From CAZYMF01 sp964648215 (GTDB lineage: Bacteria; Desulfobacterota; Binatia; HRBIN30; JACQVA1), in contig CAZYMF010000011.1 in NCBI GenBank assembly GCA_964648215.1, positions 1 through 49,822 of the forward strand: DNA of 49,822 bases, given 5' to 3'. Of the stretch, positions 12,916 through 21,508 are shown in pieces. The notes below the pieces were generated by a model. It ran no database searches. It saw only the letters and a program-made list of their open reading frames with translations, and had not been told where the DNA came from. Numbering within the stretch: position 1 is the first letter of the stretch; each line of letters opens with the position of its first letter. The translations under genes were made by a program, and so were the position numbers.

Positions 12916-13068
12916 TCACTCGAATCTCCCCAGGTGCTCGACCAGGCGGCGGGCGACCCGTTCGAGATCGAAGGGCCAGGCGTAGCGAATCTCTCCTTCG
13001 AAACGGCGCCGTGCCCAACGAGGATGACCGCACGTCTGCCGGTCGCGCTCTCCGCCATGGGAGAGCAT
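12916..13068 (-). pseudogene. 50-codon ORF, possible remnant of a lost gene
   Basis: Not recognised. In the 314-bp space between the GH3 gene and the upstream methyltransferase gene, one minus-strand frame reads as plausible protein: ATG at 13068 and 50 residues ending RYAWPFDLERVARRLVEHL then GRFE and TGA at 12916. The frame extends upstream to a stop near 13107. The composition (amphipathic end, mixed residues) looks more like protein than the flanking frames. It could be a real small protein, the 3' remnant of a gene, or chance. No ribosome site is obvious. The rest of this spacer shows nothing else. Confidence 0.25.
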
Positions 13069-13156
13069 TTCAAGCGTACGCCGGTGCCCACGCCAGCCCT
13101 GGAGCGCTCAGAAATCGCCGCTTCGACGGACGAGCGGGGCCCGATCGACGACCGGC

Positions 13157-13903
13157 TCAGTTGCGCTGGAAAATCAGGAAATACTGGTACGGCAGAATCT
13201 TGGGCTCGCCCACCAGGTGATAGCCGGCGCTCTCCATCTCGCTCACCACCTGTCCGCGGGGCAGCTTGTGGGGCGGCGGCGGGCCCACCGGGAGCTGCTT
13301 CTTCTTGAAATCGACGATGGCCACCCGGCCGGCCGGCTTCAGCGCGCGCCGCAGGCGTCGAAAGTAGTTCACCCGGTCGTCGATGTGATGGAAGGTGTCG
13401 ACGACCAGAACCAGGTCGGTGCTGCCCGCCGGAATGCGGGGGTTGTCGAAGGACGCCAGGATGGGCACGACGTTCGTCGTCTTTTCCTTCTCCGAGCGCC
13501 GGCGCAGATGCACCACCAGGTTGGGCTCCGGATCGACGGCCAGCACGGTGCCGTTCTCGCCGACCGCCTGCGACAGATAGCGGCTGAAGTAGCCGGTGCC
13601 GGCCCCGAGGTCGGCCACGCACATGCCCGGGGCGAGCCCCAGCGCCCGCACCACCGCCGCGGGCTTCTGCCAAGCGTCACGCGTCGGGTCGTCGAACACC
13701 GCCGTCCAGTGCTGCACATCCTCGAAGGAGTGATGAACGGTGGCTTCGTGCTGCGCCTGATGGCCGGCGTGCTCGGGAGCTGCCGTCGCCGGCACGGGGC
13801 CCTGTCCCCGCGCCGCCGGCACCAGGGCAAGGAAGAGCCAGAGCACACCGGTGACCGGCCAACGAGAAGGGAGAAACCGTGCTGAAACCTCGCGATCCTT
13901 CAT
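13157..13903 (-). CDS. exported class I SAM-dependent methyltransferase-like protein
   Basis: 248 residues. It begins with a likely signal peptide (basic start, then VTGVLWLFLALVPAARG, cleavage around residue 33-35) and an Ala/His-rich linker. From about residue 70 it shows a class I methyltransferase fold: VADLGAGTGYFSRYL (motif I), VLAVDPEPN (motif II), LVLVVDTFHHIDD (motif IV), LKPAGRVAIVDFKKK. The SAM-binding Gly-rich loop is intact. Export of a SAM-dependent fold is unexpected because SAM is not normally periplasmic; similar signal-bearing methyltransferase-like proteins exist in myxobacteria and relatives, to my knowledge with unknown roles. It may bind something else. It lies between the cNMP-patatin gene and the GH3 gene, all on the minus strand. 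Confidence 0.85.
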   Translation of the reverse strand: MKDREVSARFLPSRWPVTGVLWLFLALVPAARGQGPVPATAAPEHAGHQAQHEATVHHSFEDVQHWTAVFDDPTRDAWQKPAAVVRALGLAPGMCVADLGAGTGYFSRYLSQAVGENGTVLAVDPEPNLVVHLRRRSEKEKTTNVVPILASFDNPRIPAGSTDLVLVVDTFHHIDDRVNYFRRLRRALKPAGRVAIVDFKKKQLPVGPPPPHKLPRGQVVSEMESAGYHLVGEPKILPYQYFLIFQRN

Positions 13904-13988
13904 CCAACCTCCAGCTCTCTTCCCTTCCTGCCCGAGTTGGGCGGCGCCGTCGAGAGGCGACGGAGGGTGGGCCGCGCGCCGAGCCGGG

Positions 13989-15791
13989 TCAAGCGCCGCC
14001 GCGTCCCAGCACGTTGTGAATCGTCGGCATCGCCTCTTCCGCGGCGGCTTCGCCGAGCTCGACCAGCTCGGTCATGCGGCGGAAGTCCGTGGTCGAGAAA
14101 TCGCTGAGATCCGGCTGCGCGCAGGCGTCGACCAGCGCCAGATTGGCCAGGGTGCGCTCGCGAGCGCCGACTTCCACCGCGCCCATGGCGATGCGCACGA
14201 TCGACGGGTTCATCAACCGCCGCAGGCGCTCCAGCCAGCTACCCGGGCTGGACAGGAGGCTGCGATGAAACGAGCCTCGTGCGGCGGCGCCGCCGGAGGC
14301 GTTCACCGCCAGCACGATGTCGGCGCCTTCGCGCCGCAGCACGTCGGCCGGCAGCGAGTTCACGGTCCAGCCGTCGACCAGCACCTGCTCTCCCAGCACC
14401 ACGGGCGGAAAGATCCCGGGCATGGCGCTGGTGGCATTCAGCGCCTGCCACAACGAGCCGCGTCCGAAAACCACCTCGCGCCCCGACACCAGGTCGCCGG
14501 CCACGCACCAGAACGGCACCGGCAGGTCCTCGATTCTCAGCTCACCGACCTCGCGGCGAATGAACTCCTCCTTCTTCGTCCCGCGCAGGACCGAGTGCTC
14601 CGGCAGCCACACGTCGATCAGCCGGCGCCGCAGGTTGCCGGTGAGATCCTCGAAGAGGGCGAGCAGCTCGCCCGTGCCGCGACCCATGGCCAGGGCCGCC
14701 CCGATGACGCCGCCCATGCTGGTGCCAGCGATCAAGTCGAACTCCAGGCCGGCCCGCTCGAAGCAGCGCAGCGCCCCGAGATGGGCCAGACCTTTGGCCC
14801 CGCCCGCGCTCAGCACCAGGCCCACACGGCGTCCGACCGTCTGGCGGGCGAAGCGGCGCAGGCCCTTCGCCGCCGCCGAGCTGGGCTCCGAACGCAGGAT
14901 CTCGTTCCGTTCGAAGGCCTCGGGCTCGAAGCTCACCGTGTCGGCGCCGCGCCGCTGTTCGCCGCGCCGCCCCAGTCGCATCACCTTGGTGGCAGGACGC
15001 GTGAGCGCGGCCGGTTGTGGCATCGCCCCGCCTGCAGCGGCGAGCAGCCACACGCATTCGGCTTCCCGGGTCAGCGCGGCCGCGCGCCCATCCCCCGCGG
15101 CGACGACCATGATCACGAACGGATGCGCGGAGCGCAGCAGAGCGACGTCCGCGCCGGGATCCTCGATCACCTGCAAACCTTCCCACGCACCGCCCGTCGC
15201 GGCGACTCCCAGCTCGCCGCCGGCCCAATCCACCAGCGTCACCGAGGTACGGCCTTCTTCGTGCAGCGCCGCGGCGACGTTCAGCAACAGTCGCGCCTGC
15301 GCCTGCGCCGGTCCCGCCACCAGAGCGACGACCAGACGCGGGCGCGGCCGGCGTGGCCCCGACAGCAGATGGGCGCGCAGGCGTCGACTGAGCACCTCGC
15401 TGATGGCCACGGCGGCCGTGGGGGATCGCCGCAGTAAGGCGTGGAACGAGGCCCGCTCGATGACCACCAGCCGGGTCTCGGCCAGCGCCACCACGGTGGC
15501 CGAACGCGGCTCGCCCGTGATCAGCGCCATCTCGCCGAACCACTCCCCCGGCCCGAGCTGTGCCACCCACTCCTCGCCGTGCGGCGTCGGGGCGAAGACA
15601 TTCACGGCGCCGGCGTCGATCAGATAGAACGCATCGCCGGCCTCGCCGGCCCGGCACAGCACCTCCCCCGGCGGGGCGATGCGCTGGCGCGCGCTGGCGG
15701 CCACCTCGCCCACCGCCTCGGCCGGCACCCCGGCGAACAGCGGCAGCGCCCGCAGCCTCGTGGTCAGCTCATCGGAGCCCGTAATGTCCAT
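13989..15791 (-). CDS. cyclic-nucleotide-binding, patatin-like phospholipase (NTE-type)
   Basis: 600 residues in three parts. Residues about 10-130 are a cNMP-binding beta-barrel (LFAGVPAEAVGEVA, DAFYLIDAGAVNVF, GEWFGEMALITGEPRSATVVA). Residues about 150-290 resemble a degenerate ParA/MinD-like fold (VALVAGP, then LLLNVAAALHEEGRTSVTLVD) without a P-loop. Residues about 310-500 are a patatin domain: oxyanion loop SAGGAKGLAHLG, nucleophile Ser358 in GTSMGG, catalytic Asp473 in VDGW (most patatins have DGG or DGA). Predicted serine lipid hydrolase regulated by the N-terminal domain, like neuropathy-target-esterase homologues. No membrane segment is evident. Substrate unknown. Confidence 0.9.
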   Translation of the reverse strand: MDITGSDELTTRLRALPLFAGVPAEAVGEVAASARQRIAPPGEVLCRAGEAGDAFYLIDAGAVNVFAPTPHGEEWVAQLGPGEWFGEMALITGEPRSATVVALAETRLVVIERASFHALLRRSPTAAVAISEVLSRRLRAHLLSGPRRPRPRLVVALVAGPAQAQARLLLNVAAALHEEGRTSVTLVDWAGGELGVAATGGAWEGLQVIEDPGADVALLRSAHPFVIMVVAAGDGRAAALTREAECVWLLAAAGGAMPQPAALTRPATKVMRLGRRGEQRRGADTVSFEPEAFERNEILRSEPSSAAAKGLRRFARQTVGRRVGLVLSAGGAKGLAHLGALRCFERAGLEFDLIAGTSMGGVIGAALAMGRGTGELLALFEDLTGNLRRRLIDVWLPEHSVLRGTKKEEFIRREVGELRIEDLPVPFWCVAGDLVSGREVVFGRGSLWQALNATSAMPGIFPPVVLGEQVLVDGWTVNSLPADVLRREGADIVLAVNASGGAAARGSFHRSLLSSPGSWLERLRRLMNPSIVRIAMGAVEVGARERTLANLALVDACAQPDLSDFSTTDFRRMTELVELGEAAAEEAMPTIHNVLGRGGA

Positions 15792-15906
15792 CTACCATCG
15801 GCCGGCTTCCACTCCTGTCGCGGGCGCGCTCTTCGTCGAGTGCCAATCCGTGGCAGAGCGCCTGCCGCGGGTCAAGAGACGGGGGCAATGCCTTCGCCGC
15901 GGATCG

Positions 15907-17043
15907 CTACTGCTGCTCTTCCAGCTCGGTCTTGGTCTGCATGAAACGGGTGATTCCGGTGCGTGTGATCAGGCCCACGATGCGGCCGTTGTCGGTGACC
16001 AGCAGGCGGCCGATGTCGGCCTCCATCATCTGCCGCAAGGCGTCCGCGACCGATGCCGTCGCCCGGATACGCACCATGTCGTCGGCGGGGCGCATGATCT
16101 CGCGCACGGTGCGTTGCCCGCGCTCTTCGGGCAGACACTCCTTGATCAACGCCAGCGAGACGAGCCCTTCGATCTCGCCGCCGCGGGCGACGGGGAAGCC
16201 GCCGTAGCCGAAGCGCAGGAAGTACTCGTCGATCGCCCGCGCCACCGGCTCGTCCGCCGGCACGGTGACGGGATCCCGCACCATGAGGTCGCCTACCGTC
16301 GCCGTTCCGAGCACCTGCTCGACCACCACGCCGTGGTAGCTCGAGCGGGCGGCGCCGCGCAGGAACATGCCGATGAAGATGAGCCAGAGACCGCCGACCA
16401 GCGCGCCGCCGAAGATCTCCAGGACGCCCAGCCCCATCAGGCCGAAGGCGATGCCGCTGCCCCAGTCGGCGGCGCGCGCCGTCGCCGCGCGCAGGTTGCC
16501 CGAACGGTACCAGAGAAAACCGCGCAGCATCCGCCCGCCGTCGAGCGGGAACCCCGGCAGCAGGTTGAAGACGGCGAGGGCCACGTTGATGAACGCCAGA
16601 TACGTGAACATCGCCACCCACAGCGTGCCCAGCCCGGCGCCCGCGGCGGCTACCTTGGCGGCCCAGAATACGGCGCCGAGGAGCAGGCTGGTGAGTGGTC
16701 CGACGCTGGCGATCTTCAACTCGGCGACGGCGTCACTGGGCTCGCGGGACAGATGCGCCATGCCGCCGAAGATGAACAGCGTGATGCGACGCACGTTCTG
16801 CCCGACGTGGTTGGCCACCAGCGAGTGCGCCAATTCGTGGATGAGCACCGAGGCGAAGAACAGCAGCGTGGCCATCAGGCTGATGCCCCAGTACTGCGCG
16901 GCGCTGTGCCCGGGATATTCCATGGGGAAGTATCCCGCCGCCAGGCTCCACAGCACCAGCAGGAAGATCACCAGCCACGAGTAGTCGATCGCGATCTGGA
17001 TGCCAGCCACCTTGAATACATCGATCCCGCTGTTGGGTTTCAT
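15907..17043 (-). CDS. site-2 protease (M50) family metalloprotease with two CBS domains
   Basis: 378 residues from ATG 17043; the longer open frame to 17391 runs through the divergent promoter region and is not protein-like. It starts with the standard FKVAGIQIAIDYSWLVIFLL segment. The zinc site is HELAH at 69-73 inside a membrane helix, with the third ligand Asp in NLLPGFPLDGGR. About five or six membrane segments run to residue 230. Two CBS domains follow (TVGDLMVRDPVTVPADEPVARAIDEY and TVREIMRPADDMVRIRATASVADALRQ), which often bind adenosyl ligands and regulate. Cleaves transmembrane substrates; the target is unknown. It is divergent to an adenosine deaminase-like gene, a suggestive pairing given the CBS ligand, but this is inference. 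Confidence 0.92.
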   Translation of the reverse strand: MKPNSGIDVFKVAGIQIAIDYSWLVIFLLVLWSLAAGYFPMEYPGHSAAQYWGISLMATLLFFASVLIHELAHSLVANHVGQNVRRITLFIFGGMAHLSREPSDAVAELKIASVGPLTSLLLGAVFWAAKVAAAGAGLGTLWVAMFTYLAFINVALAVFNLLPGFPLDGGRMLRGFLWYRSGNLRAATARAADWGSGIAFGLMGLGVLEIFGGALVGGLWLIFIGMFLRGAARSSYHGVVVEQVLGTATVGDLMVRDPVTVPADEPVARAIDEYFLRFGYGGFPVARGGEIEGLVSLALIKECLPEERGQRTVREIMRPADDMVRIRATASVADALRQMMEADIGRLLVTDNGRIVGLITRTGITRFMQTKTELEEQQ

Positions 17044-17311
17044 GGTTTTTCGCCCTTTCCCTCGCTGCAACCTGCTGTCGGCGAGCCACAGCGAGCGTCC
17101 AGAGGAGTGTTCGGGCAGCGATCGGCGAATGCCGGATCGGGCTCTGTCCTCGCCAGTCAAGGTGCCACGCCGGGCGCGGCGCCACAATCGGGGGTTGACG
17201 ACCGTCGCGCCCGCACTCGGCGAGGCGCAGCAACCTGCCTTCGTCCAATGTGGAATCCGGCGCGTTGACTTTCCGCCCCGGCGGACGCACACAGGATCGC
17301 CTGGAGCGCTC

Positions 17312-18316
17312 GTGCCGGAGCCGCCGTGGAGACATGCCCTGGAGCAGGCGATCGTCGCGCGCGACCGCGGGGCTCTGACTCGCGTTCCCAAGACCGACCT
17401 GCACTGCCACGGGCTCCTGTCCGCGCCGCGCGCGGTCTACGAGCGCCTGCTCGGGCACGAGCTGCCGCCGGTGCCGCCTGTCTTCGGCGGCTTTGCCCCC
17501 TTCGGCGACTACATCGTCAGCCACCTCCTGCCGGCGCTGAGCGGGCGGCGCGCGGTGCGGACGCTGATGCGCGCCGCCTTCGAGCGTCTCGTCGACGACG
17601 GCGTGGTCTACGCGGAGATGAGCTTCGATCTCCTCATCCCCGGCTTTGTCGGCGCCGGCATCGACGAGTTCGGGGAAATTCTTCGTGAGGAAGCCGCCCG
17701 CGTGGCCGCTCGCGTGACCATCGCCGCCGAGGTGGGAATCAGTCGCAAGCTGCCCCCGGGCGAGGCGCTGCCGCTGCTGCGCCAATGGATTTCCGCCGGC
17801 GGCGTGCGCAGCATCGACCTCTACGACGACGAGAACGCCGGTGTCATCGACGAGTTCGTTCCCCTCTATCGCCTCGCCGCGGAGAACGGGCTGAAGCTCA
17901 AGGCGCATGCCGGCGAGTTCTGCGGGCCGAGCCGCGTGCGCGAGAGCGTGGAGAAGCTCAACCTGCACGCCGTGCAGCACGGCGTGCGAGCGATCGAGAG
18001 CCCCGCCGTCGTCGACCTGCTGGTCGAGCGCGGCACGCTGCTGCACCTCTGCCCCACCAGCAACTACTCCCTCGGCGTGTGCGACTCGCTCGAAAATCAC
18101 CCGGCCCGCCGGTTGCACGAGCGCGGCGTGCGGATCACCGTCAACTCGGACGACTTCACCCTCTTCGGCGTCGGCGTGTCCGACGAGATCCTCAATCTCA
18201 CGGCCATGGGGTTCTCGCCGGAGCAGATCGTCACCGTCGTGGACAACGGCCTGCGAGAGCGGGTCCCGCGACGAGAACTCACAGGCGCGCGCGGATCAGT
18301 GGGGCGGCCAGCTTGA
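17312..18316 (+). CDS. adenosine deaminase family protein
   Basis: 334 residues from GTG 17312, chosen because GGAG at 17303-17306 lies 5 nt upstream and the frame before it (open to 17000) covers the divergent promoter. Metal and active-site motifs of the family: DLHCHG (His31, His33), HAGEF, QHGVRAIESP (the usual H-G after the sixth strand), LCPTSNYSLGV and NSDDFTLFG (Asp280). Deaminates adenosine, adenine or a related purine; the exact substrate is not resolved. The C-terminus after VVDNGLRE is less conserved than expected, and the last 38 bp overlap the 3' end of the convergent penicillin-binding protein gene, so a frameshift near 18255 cannot be excluded. Confidence 0.9.
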   Translation: MPEPPWRHALEQAIVARDRGALTRVPKTDLHCHGLLSAPRAVYERLLGHELPPVPPVFGGFAPFGDYIVSHLLPALSGRRAVRTLMRAAFERLVDDGVVYAEMSFDLLIPGFVGAGIDEFGEILREEAARVAARVTIAAEVGISRKLPPGEALPLLRQWISAGGVRSIDLYDDENAGVIDEFVPLYRLAAENGLKLKAHAGEFCGPSRVRESVEKLNLHAVQHGVRAIESPAVVDLLVERGTLLHLCPTSNYSLGVCDSLENHPARRLHERGVRITVNSDDFTLFGVGVSDEILNLTAMGFSPEQIVTVVDNGLRERVPRRELTGARGSVGRPA

Positions 18317-21300
18317 GCACGCTCACGGGAAGCGAGCTGGTGAAGTGGTACTCGCCGGCCGCGGGGCCGGGGACGTAGGCGGTGACCACGCCGAAGTAGC
18401 GGTCGCCGACGTAGAACACGAAGGTGGCGGTGCGGTTCACCGGCCGCTCCGACTTGATCCCGCCGCCGCGGCTGAAGGTCTTGTAGCGATTGTCGCCAGA
18501 ACCGGTCTTGCCGCCCGCCACCAGCGGCTTGCCGTCGGCGCCGACGAAGACGCCGGACAGTCTCCGCGCCGTTCCGCCGGTGACCACGGCGGCGAGCGCG
18601 CCGCGCAGCGCGCGGGCCACGGCCGGCTCCATCACCCGCCGGCCGGCGTCGGAGTCGGGGGCGAACAGCGTCTCGTAGGGTGTCCCGGCAGCGAAGCGGA
18701 GCCTGGTGACGCGCAGCAGCGGTCGCTCCACCCCGTCGTTGAGAATGATTCCCATCAGCTCGGCGAGAGCCGCCGGCCGGTCGGAGGAGCTGCCGATCGC
18801 CGTCGCGTAGGAGGGCACGAGCCGCTCGAATGGGAAGCCCAGGCGCCGCCAGTACGGCGTCATGCGCGCGAACGCGTCCTCCTCGATGCGAATGCGCAGG
18901 CGGCGATCCTGCGGGCGCCGATTGCGGGTCTTGAACAGCCACGCCGAGGCCACGCGCCGCGCCTTGACGCTGCGCGCGAGCAGTTGGTGCCAGGACATCC
19001 GGGGATGGCGTGCCAGCTGCCCGGCCGTCCACACCTCGAGCGGATGAACCGACAGCAGGTAGCCGTAGTCCGCCAGGGTCAGGCGCGGACTGCCGTAGGC
19101 ACGAGCCAGGCGCCTCACCTCCCCGCCGGAGACGTCCGCCCCGTGCGCCTTGAGCCAGTCGCCCAGGGCCTGCTCGTCGGCGCCGTGATGCCAGGCGTAG
19201 AACAGCATCGCCAGACGTCGCGGCGAGCCGGCGCGCCAGCCCAACAACTTCTCGACCATGGCCGCCGGCGCGAGGCGGTGGTAGGCGTGATAGGCCGACA
19301 TCAACCGGTGCCTTGAGTCTTCCGCCGCCACCAGCCGCAGCAAGCTCTGGCGATCCGGGTTGCCAAGGTCGGAGAGAACGGCGCTCGGATCGTAGGGCAG
19401 GCGCGCCTCGTGATAGCGGACCAGATCGCGCATGAGGCGGATGAAGACGAGGTTGACCGAGCGTCGTAGCGCCTCCCGCACGGTGAGAATGCGGCCGTTG
19501 TCGTCACGATCGAAGTTGCCGAAGGAGTGCACGCCGCCACCGGTGAAGAAGGTTTCGTAGGGGCTGGCCGAGTAACGCCGATCGAGCGCCGCCTGCAGCA
19601 TGTCGTCGAGACTCAGGCCGTGTTTCCGCTGCACCGTCTCCGCCACCCACTTGGTGATGGGATCATGCGCGTCGCGCAGGCGCTCGCGCAGCAATGCGGG
19701 AGAGAGCGGCAACAGCTCGTGGTAGAGCCCGGCCACCAGACCAAGATAGTGCGCCAGCGTGCGCAGCTTGGCGGTGCTGCCCAGCTCCATCTTGATGCCG
19801 TCGTTGATGTCGAACGGGCGATCGAGATTGTCGGCCTGGACGCGCAGGAGATTGCCGGCCGGGGTGCGCTCGAACAGCATGAGGCTGTAGATGATCTTGC
19901 TCGGGTCGACCGACGGTTGCAGCAGGTACTTGCCGTAGAGGCCGTGCGCCGCCAGGAAGTCCGGCTTGGCGAGACGGGCAAACAGGCGCCTCACGTCGTC
20001 CTGGAGCTGCACGTCGATGGGGCTCTGCACCGCCAGCTGCAGGCGATCGAGGTCATAGAAGCTGGCGACACCGAGCAGGTCCATCAACGTCGTGCGCACC
20101 GCATTCGGCGCCTTGCGCTCGACGAACGACTCGACCGGGGCCACCGGGGCCGCGGGAGAGAAGGTCAGTGGCGTCGATTCCAACCGGAACGCCAACGCGG
20201 GGTCGAGAACTCCCGCCTTGCTCATCAGGCGCGCGTACTCGTTCACCTTGGCATTCAGGGCCGCGCGCGATCCCAGCAGCAAGGTCGACGGTGCGCGCAC
20301 GGCGATCAGCAGCGCCATCACCTCCTTCACCGCCCGCACCTTGGCCGGCGCCAGCCGGGGCGAGGCGAGGGCGGCGCGAACGTCTTGCAGCTTGAGGCCG
20401 AACCAGGCGTAGAGCCCGTCGCCGAGCCCGTTGAGCTCGCCGTATCCCGGCGCCGCCGCCAGCGGCAGGGTATTCAGGTAATCGAGGACGATCTGGCGCC
20501 GCCCGGGTCGTGTGTCGGGACCGTCGGCGTACACCTTGAGGCTCGCCCCGACCAGCTGCCGCAGCTTCTCGAGCGGCGACGCCGTGCGGCCGCGAGGCGA
20601 GTGCCGGTACTTCTCGAGCTGAGTCGCCAAGGTGCTGCCTCCCTGCAGAGGGAGGTGCATGCCGAGCTTGATGCCGGCGTAAGTGAGCGCCGCCTTGGCC
20701 AGGCGGTCCCATTCGATCACGGGATTGCTGCGCGGATCGGTCGGGCTCAACAGCTCGCGGTTCTCGATGAACAGGAGCATCTGGACCACCAGCGGCGGCA
20801 CGTCGGCGAAACGCTCGAACTGTCCTCCCTTCCCCGCGGCCTCGTAGAGCGACCGGCCGTCCATGCCGGTGACGGTCAGCCCGGCCACCGCCGGCTCGCG
20901 GTAGGGCGGCACCACGCCCCACCGCTGCAAGCGAACCATCTCGGGGGACATCCGCGCTTGGCGCGCGACGGTGAACCCGCGCTCCTCGAGACGCCGCTCG
21001 AAATCGGGAAGCCGGGAGTAGCCGCGCCGATAATCGAAGGGGCCGGCCTCGGGGAAGGCGATGCGCGGGCTCGGGCCGGACTCCACGTGGTACGTCAGCC
21101 GAGCGGCGATGGCGGCGAACATCCGTGCCTCGAGCGCCGAGGTCTGCAGCTCGTAAACGATGGCGGCGCCGACGGCGCAACCCAGCCCGAGCTGGAGAAA
21201 AGCCCCGCAGAGCCTGAAGAAACGCCGCAGGGACTCGTGCCGTAGCGACAGGGTCGCCGGAAGTGCAGGGGTGGCTTCCGGCGGGGAGAGAGAAACGGGC

Positions 21301-21317
21301 GTTGACCTGAACCGCAC
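18279..21317 (-). CDS. bifunctional penicillin-binding protein (GT51 transglycosylase/transpeptidase)
   Basis: 1012 residues. One N-terminal membrane segment (FLQLGLGCAVGAAIVYEL, about 40-57) anchors it in the inner membrane. The GT51 domain shows FIENREL (in place of the common EDxxF), GGSTLATQLEKYRHS and RTASPLEKLRQL. The transpeptidase motifs are all present: Ser514-Thr-Ala-Lys517, Ser620-Val-Asn622 and Lys937-Thr-Gly. The distance from SVN to KTG, about 317 residues, is much longer than in standard class A proteins and includes an extra mostly helical region (about 630-830). Polymerises and cross-links peptidoglycan; could be PBP1A- or 1C-like, or a distinct class. It converges with the adenosine deaminase gene with a 38-bp overlap. 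Confidence 0.88.
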   Translation of the reverse strand: MRFRSTPVSLSPPEATPALPATLSLRHESLRRFFRLCGAFLQLGLGCAVGAAIVYELQTSALEARMFAAIAARLTYHVESGPSPRIAFPEAGPFDYRRGYSRLPDFERRLEERGFTVARQARMSPEMVRLQRWGVVPPYREPAVAGLTVTGMDGRSLYEAAGKGGQFERFADVPPLVVQMLLFIENRELLSPTDPRSNPVIEWDRLAKAALTYAGIKLGMHLPLQGGSTLATQLEKYRHSPRGRTASPLEKLRQLVGASLKVYADGPDTRPGRRQIVLDYLNTLPLAAAPGYGELNGLGDGLYAWFGLKLQDVRAALASPRLAPAKVRAVKEVMALLIAVRAPSTLLLGSRAALNAKVNEYARLMSKAGVLDPALAFRLESTPLTFSPAAPVAPVESFVERKAPNAVRTTLMDLLGVASFYDLDRLQLAVQSPIDVQLQDDVRRLFARLAKPDFLAAHGLYGKYLLQPSVDPSKIIYSLMLFERTPAGNLLRVQADNLDRPFDINDGIKMELGSTAKLRTLAHYLGLVAGLYHELLPLSPALLRERLRDAHDPITKWVAETVQRKHGLSLDDMLQAALDRRYSASPYETFFTGGGVHSFGNFDRDDNGRILTVREALRRSVNLVFIRLMRDLVRYHEARLPYDPSAVLSDLGNPDRQSLLRLVAAEDSRHRLMSAYHAYHRLAPAAMVEKLLGWRAGSPRRLAMLFYAWHHGADEQALGDWLKAHGADVSGGEVRRLARAYGSPRLTLADYGYLLSVHPLEVWTAGQLARHPRMSWHQLLARSVKARRVASAWLFKTRNRRPQDRRLRIRIEEDAFARMTPYWRRLGFPFERLVPSYATAIGSSSDRPAALAELMGIILNDGVERPLLRVTRLRFAAGTPYETLFAPDSDAGRRVMEPAVARALRGALAAVVTGGTARRLSGVFVGADGKPLVAGGKTGSGDNRYKTFSRGGGIKSERPVNRTATFVFYVGDRYFGVVTAYVPGPAAGEYHFTSSLPVSVLKLAAPLIRARL

Positions 21318-21508
21318 CGACGTACAACCCTACCGACTCAGCTAAGGTTAACGATCGCCGTCGACCGCAGCAACCGCCTTCTCGATATTCGCGCGGCCCA
21401 ACCGCGACGTGGATCGAGCCCGACTCGTGTGGTACGGTCCGACCGATCGCGTTGCCACCGCACGCCCTGGCAACGCGGCGGACGACCTTGCGGAGCACCC
21501 CAACGAGC

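Noticed and set aside
12843..13673. Upstream extension of the GH3 frame (over 270 codons)
   Set aside because: It overlaps the methyltransferase gene in another frame and lacks protein character. A short part reads AVILVGHGAV, reminiscent of CbiX, but nothing else of that family follows.
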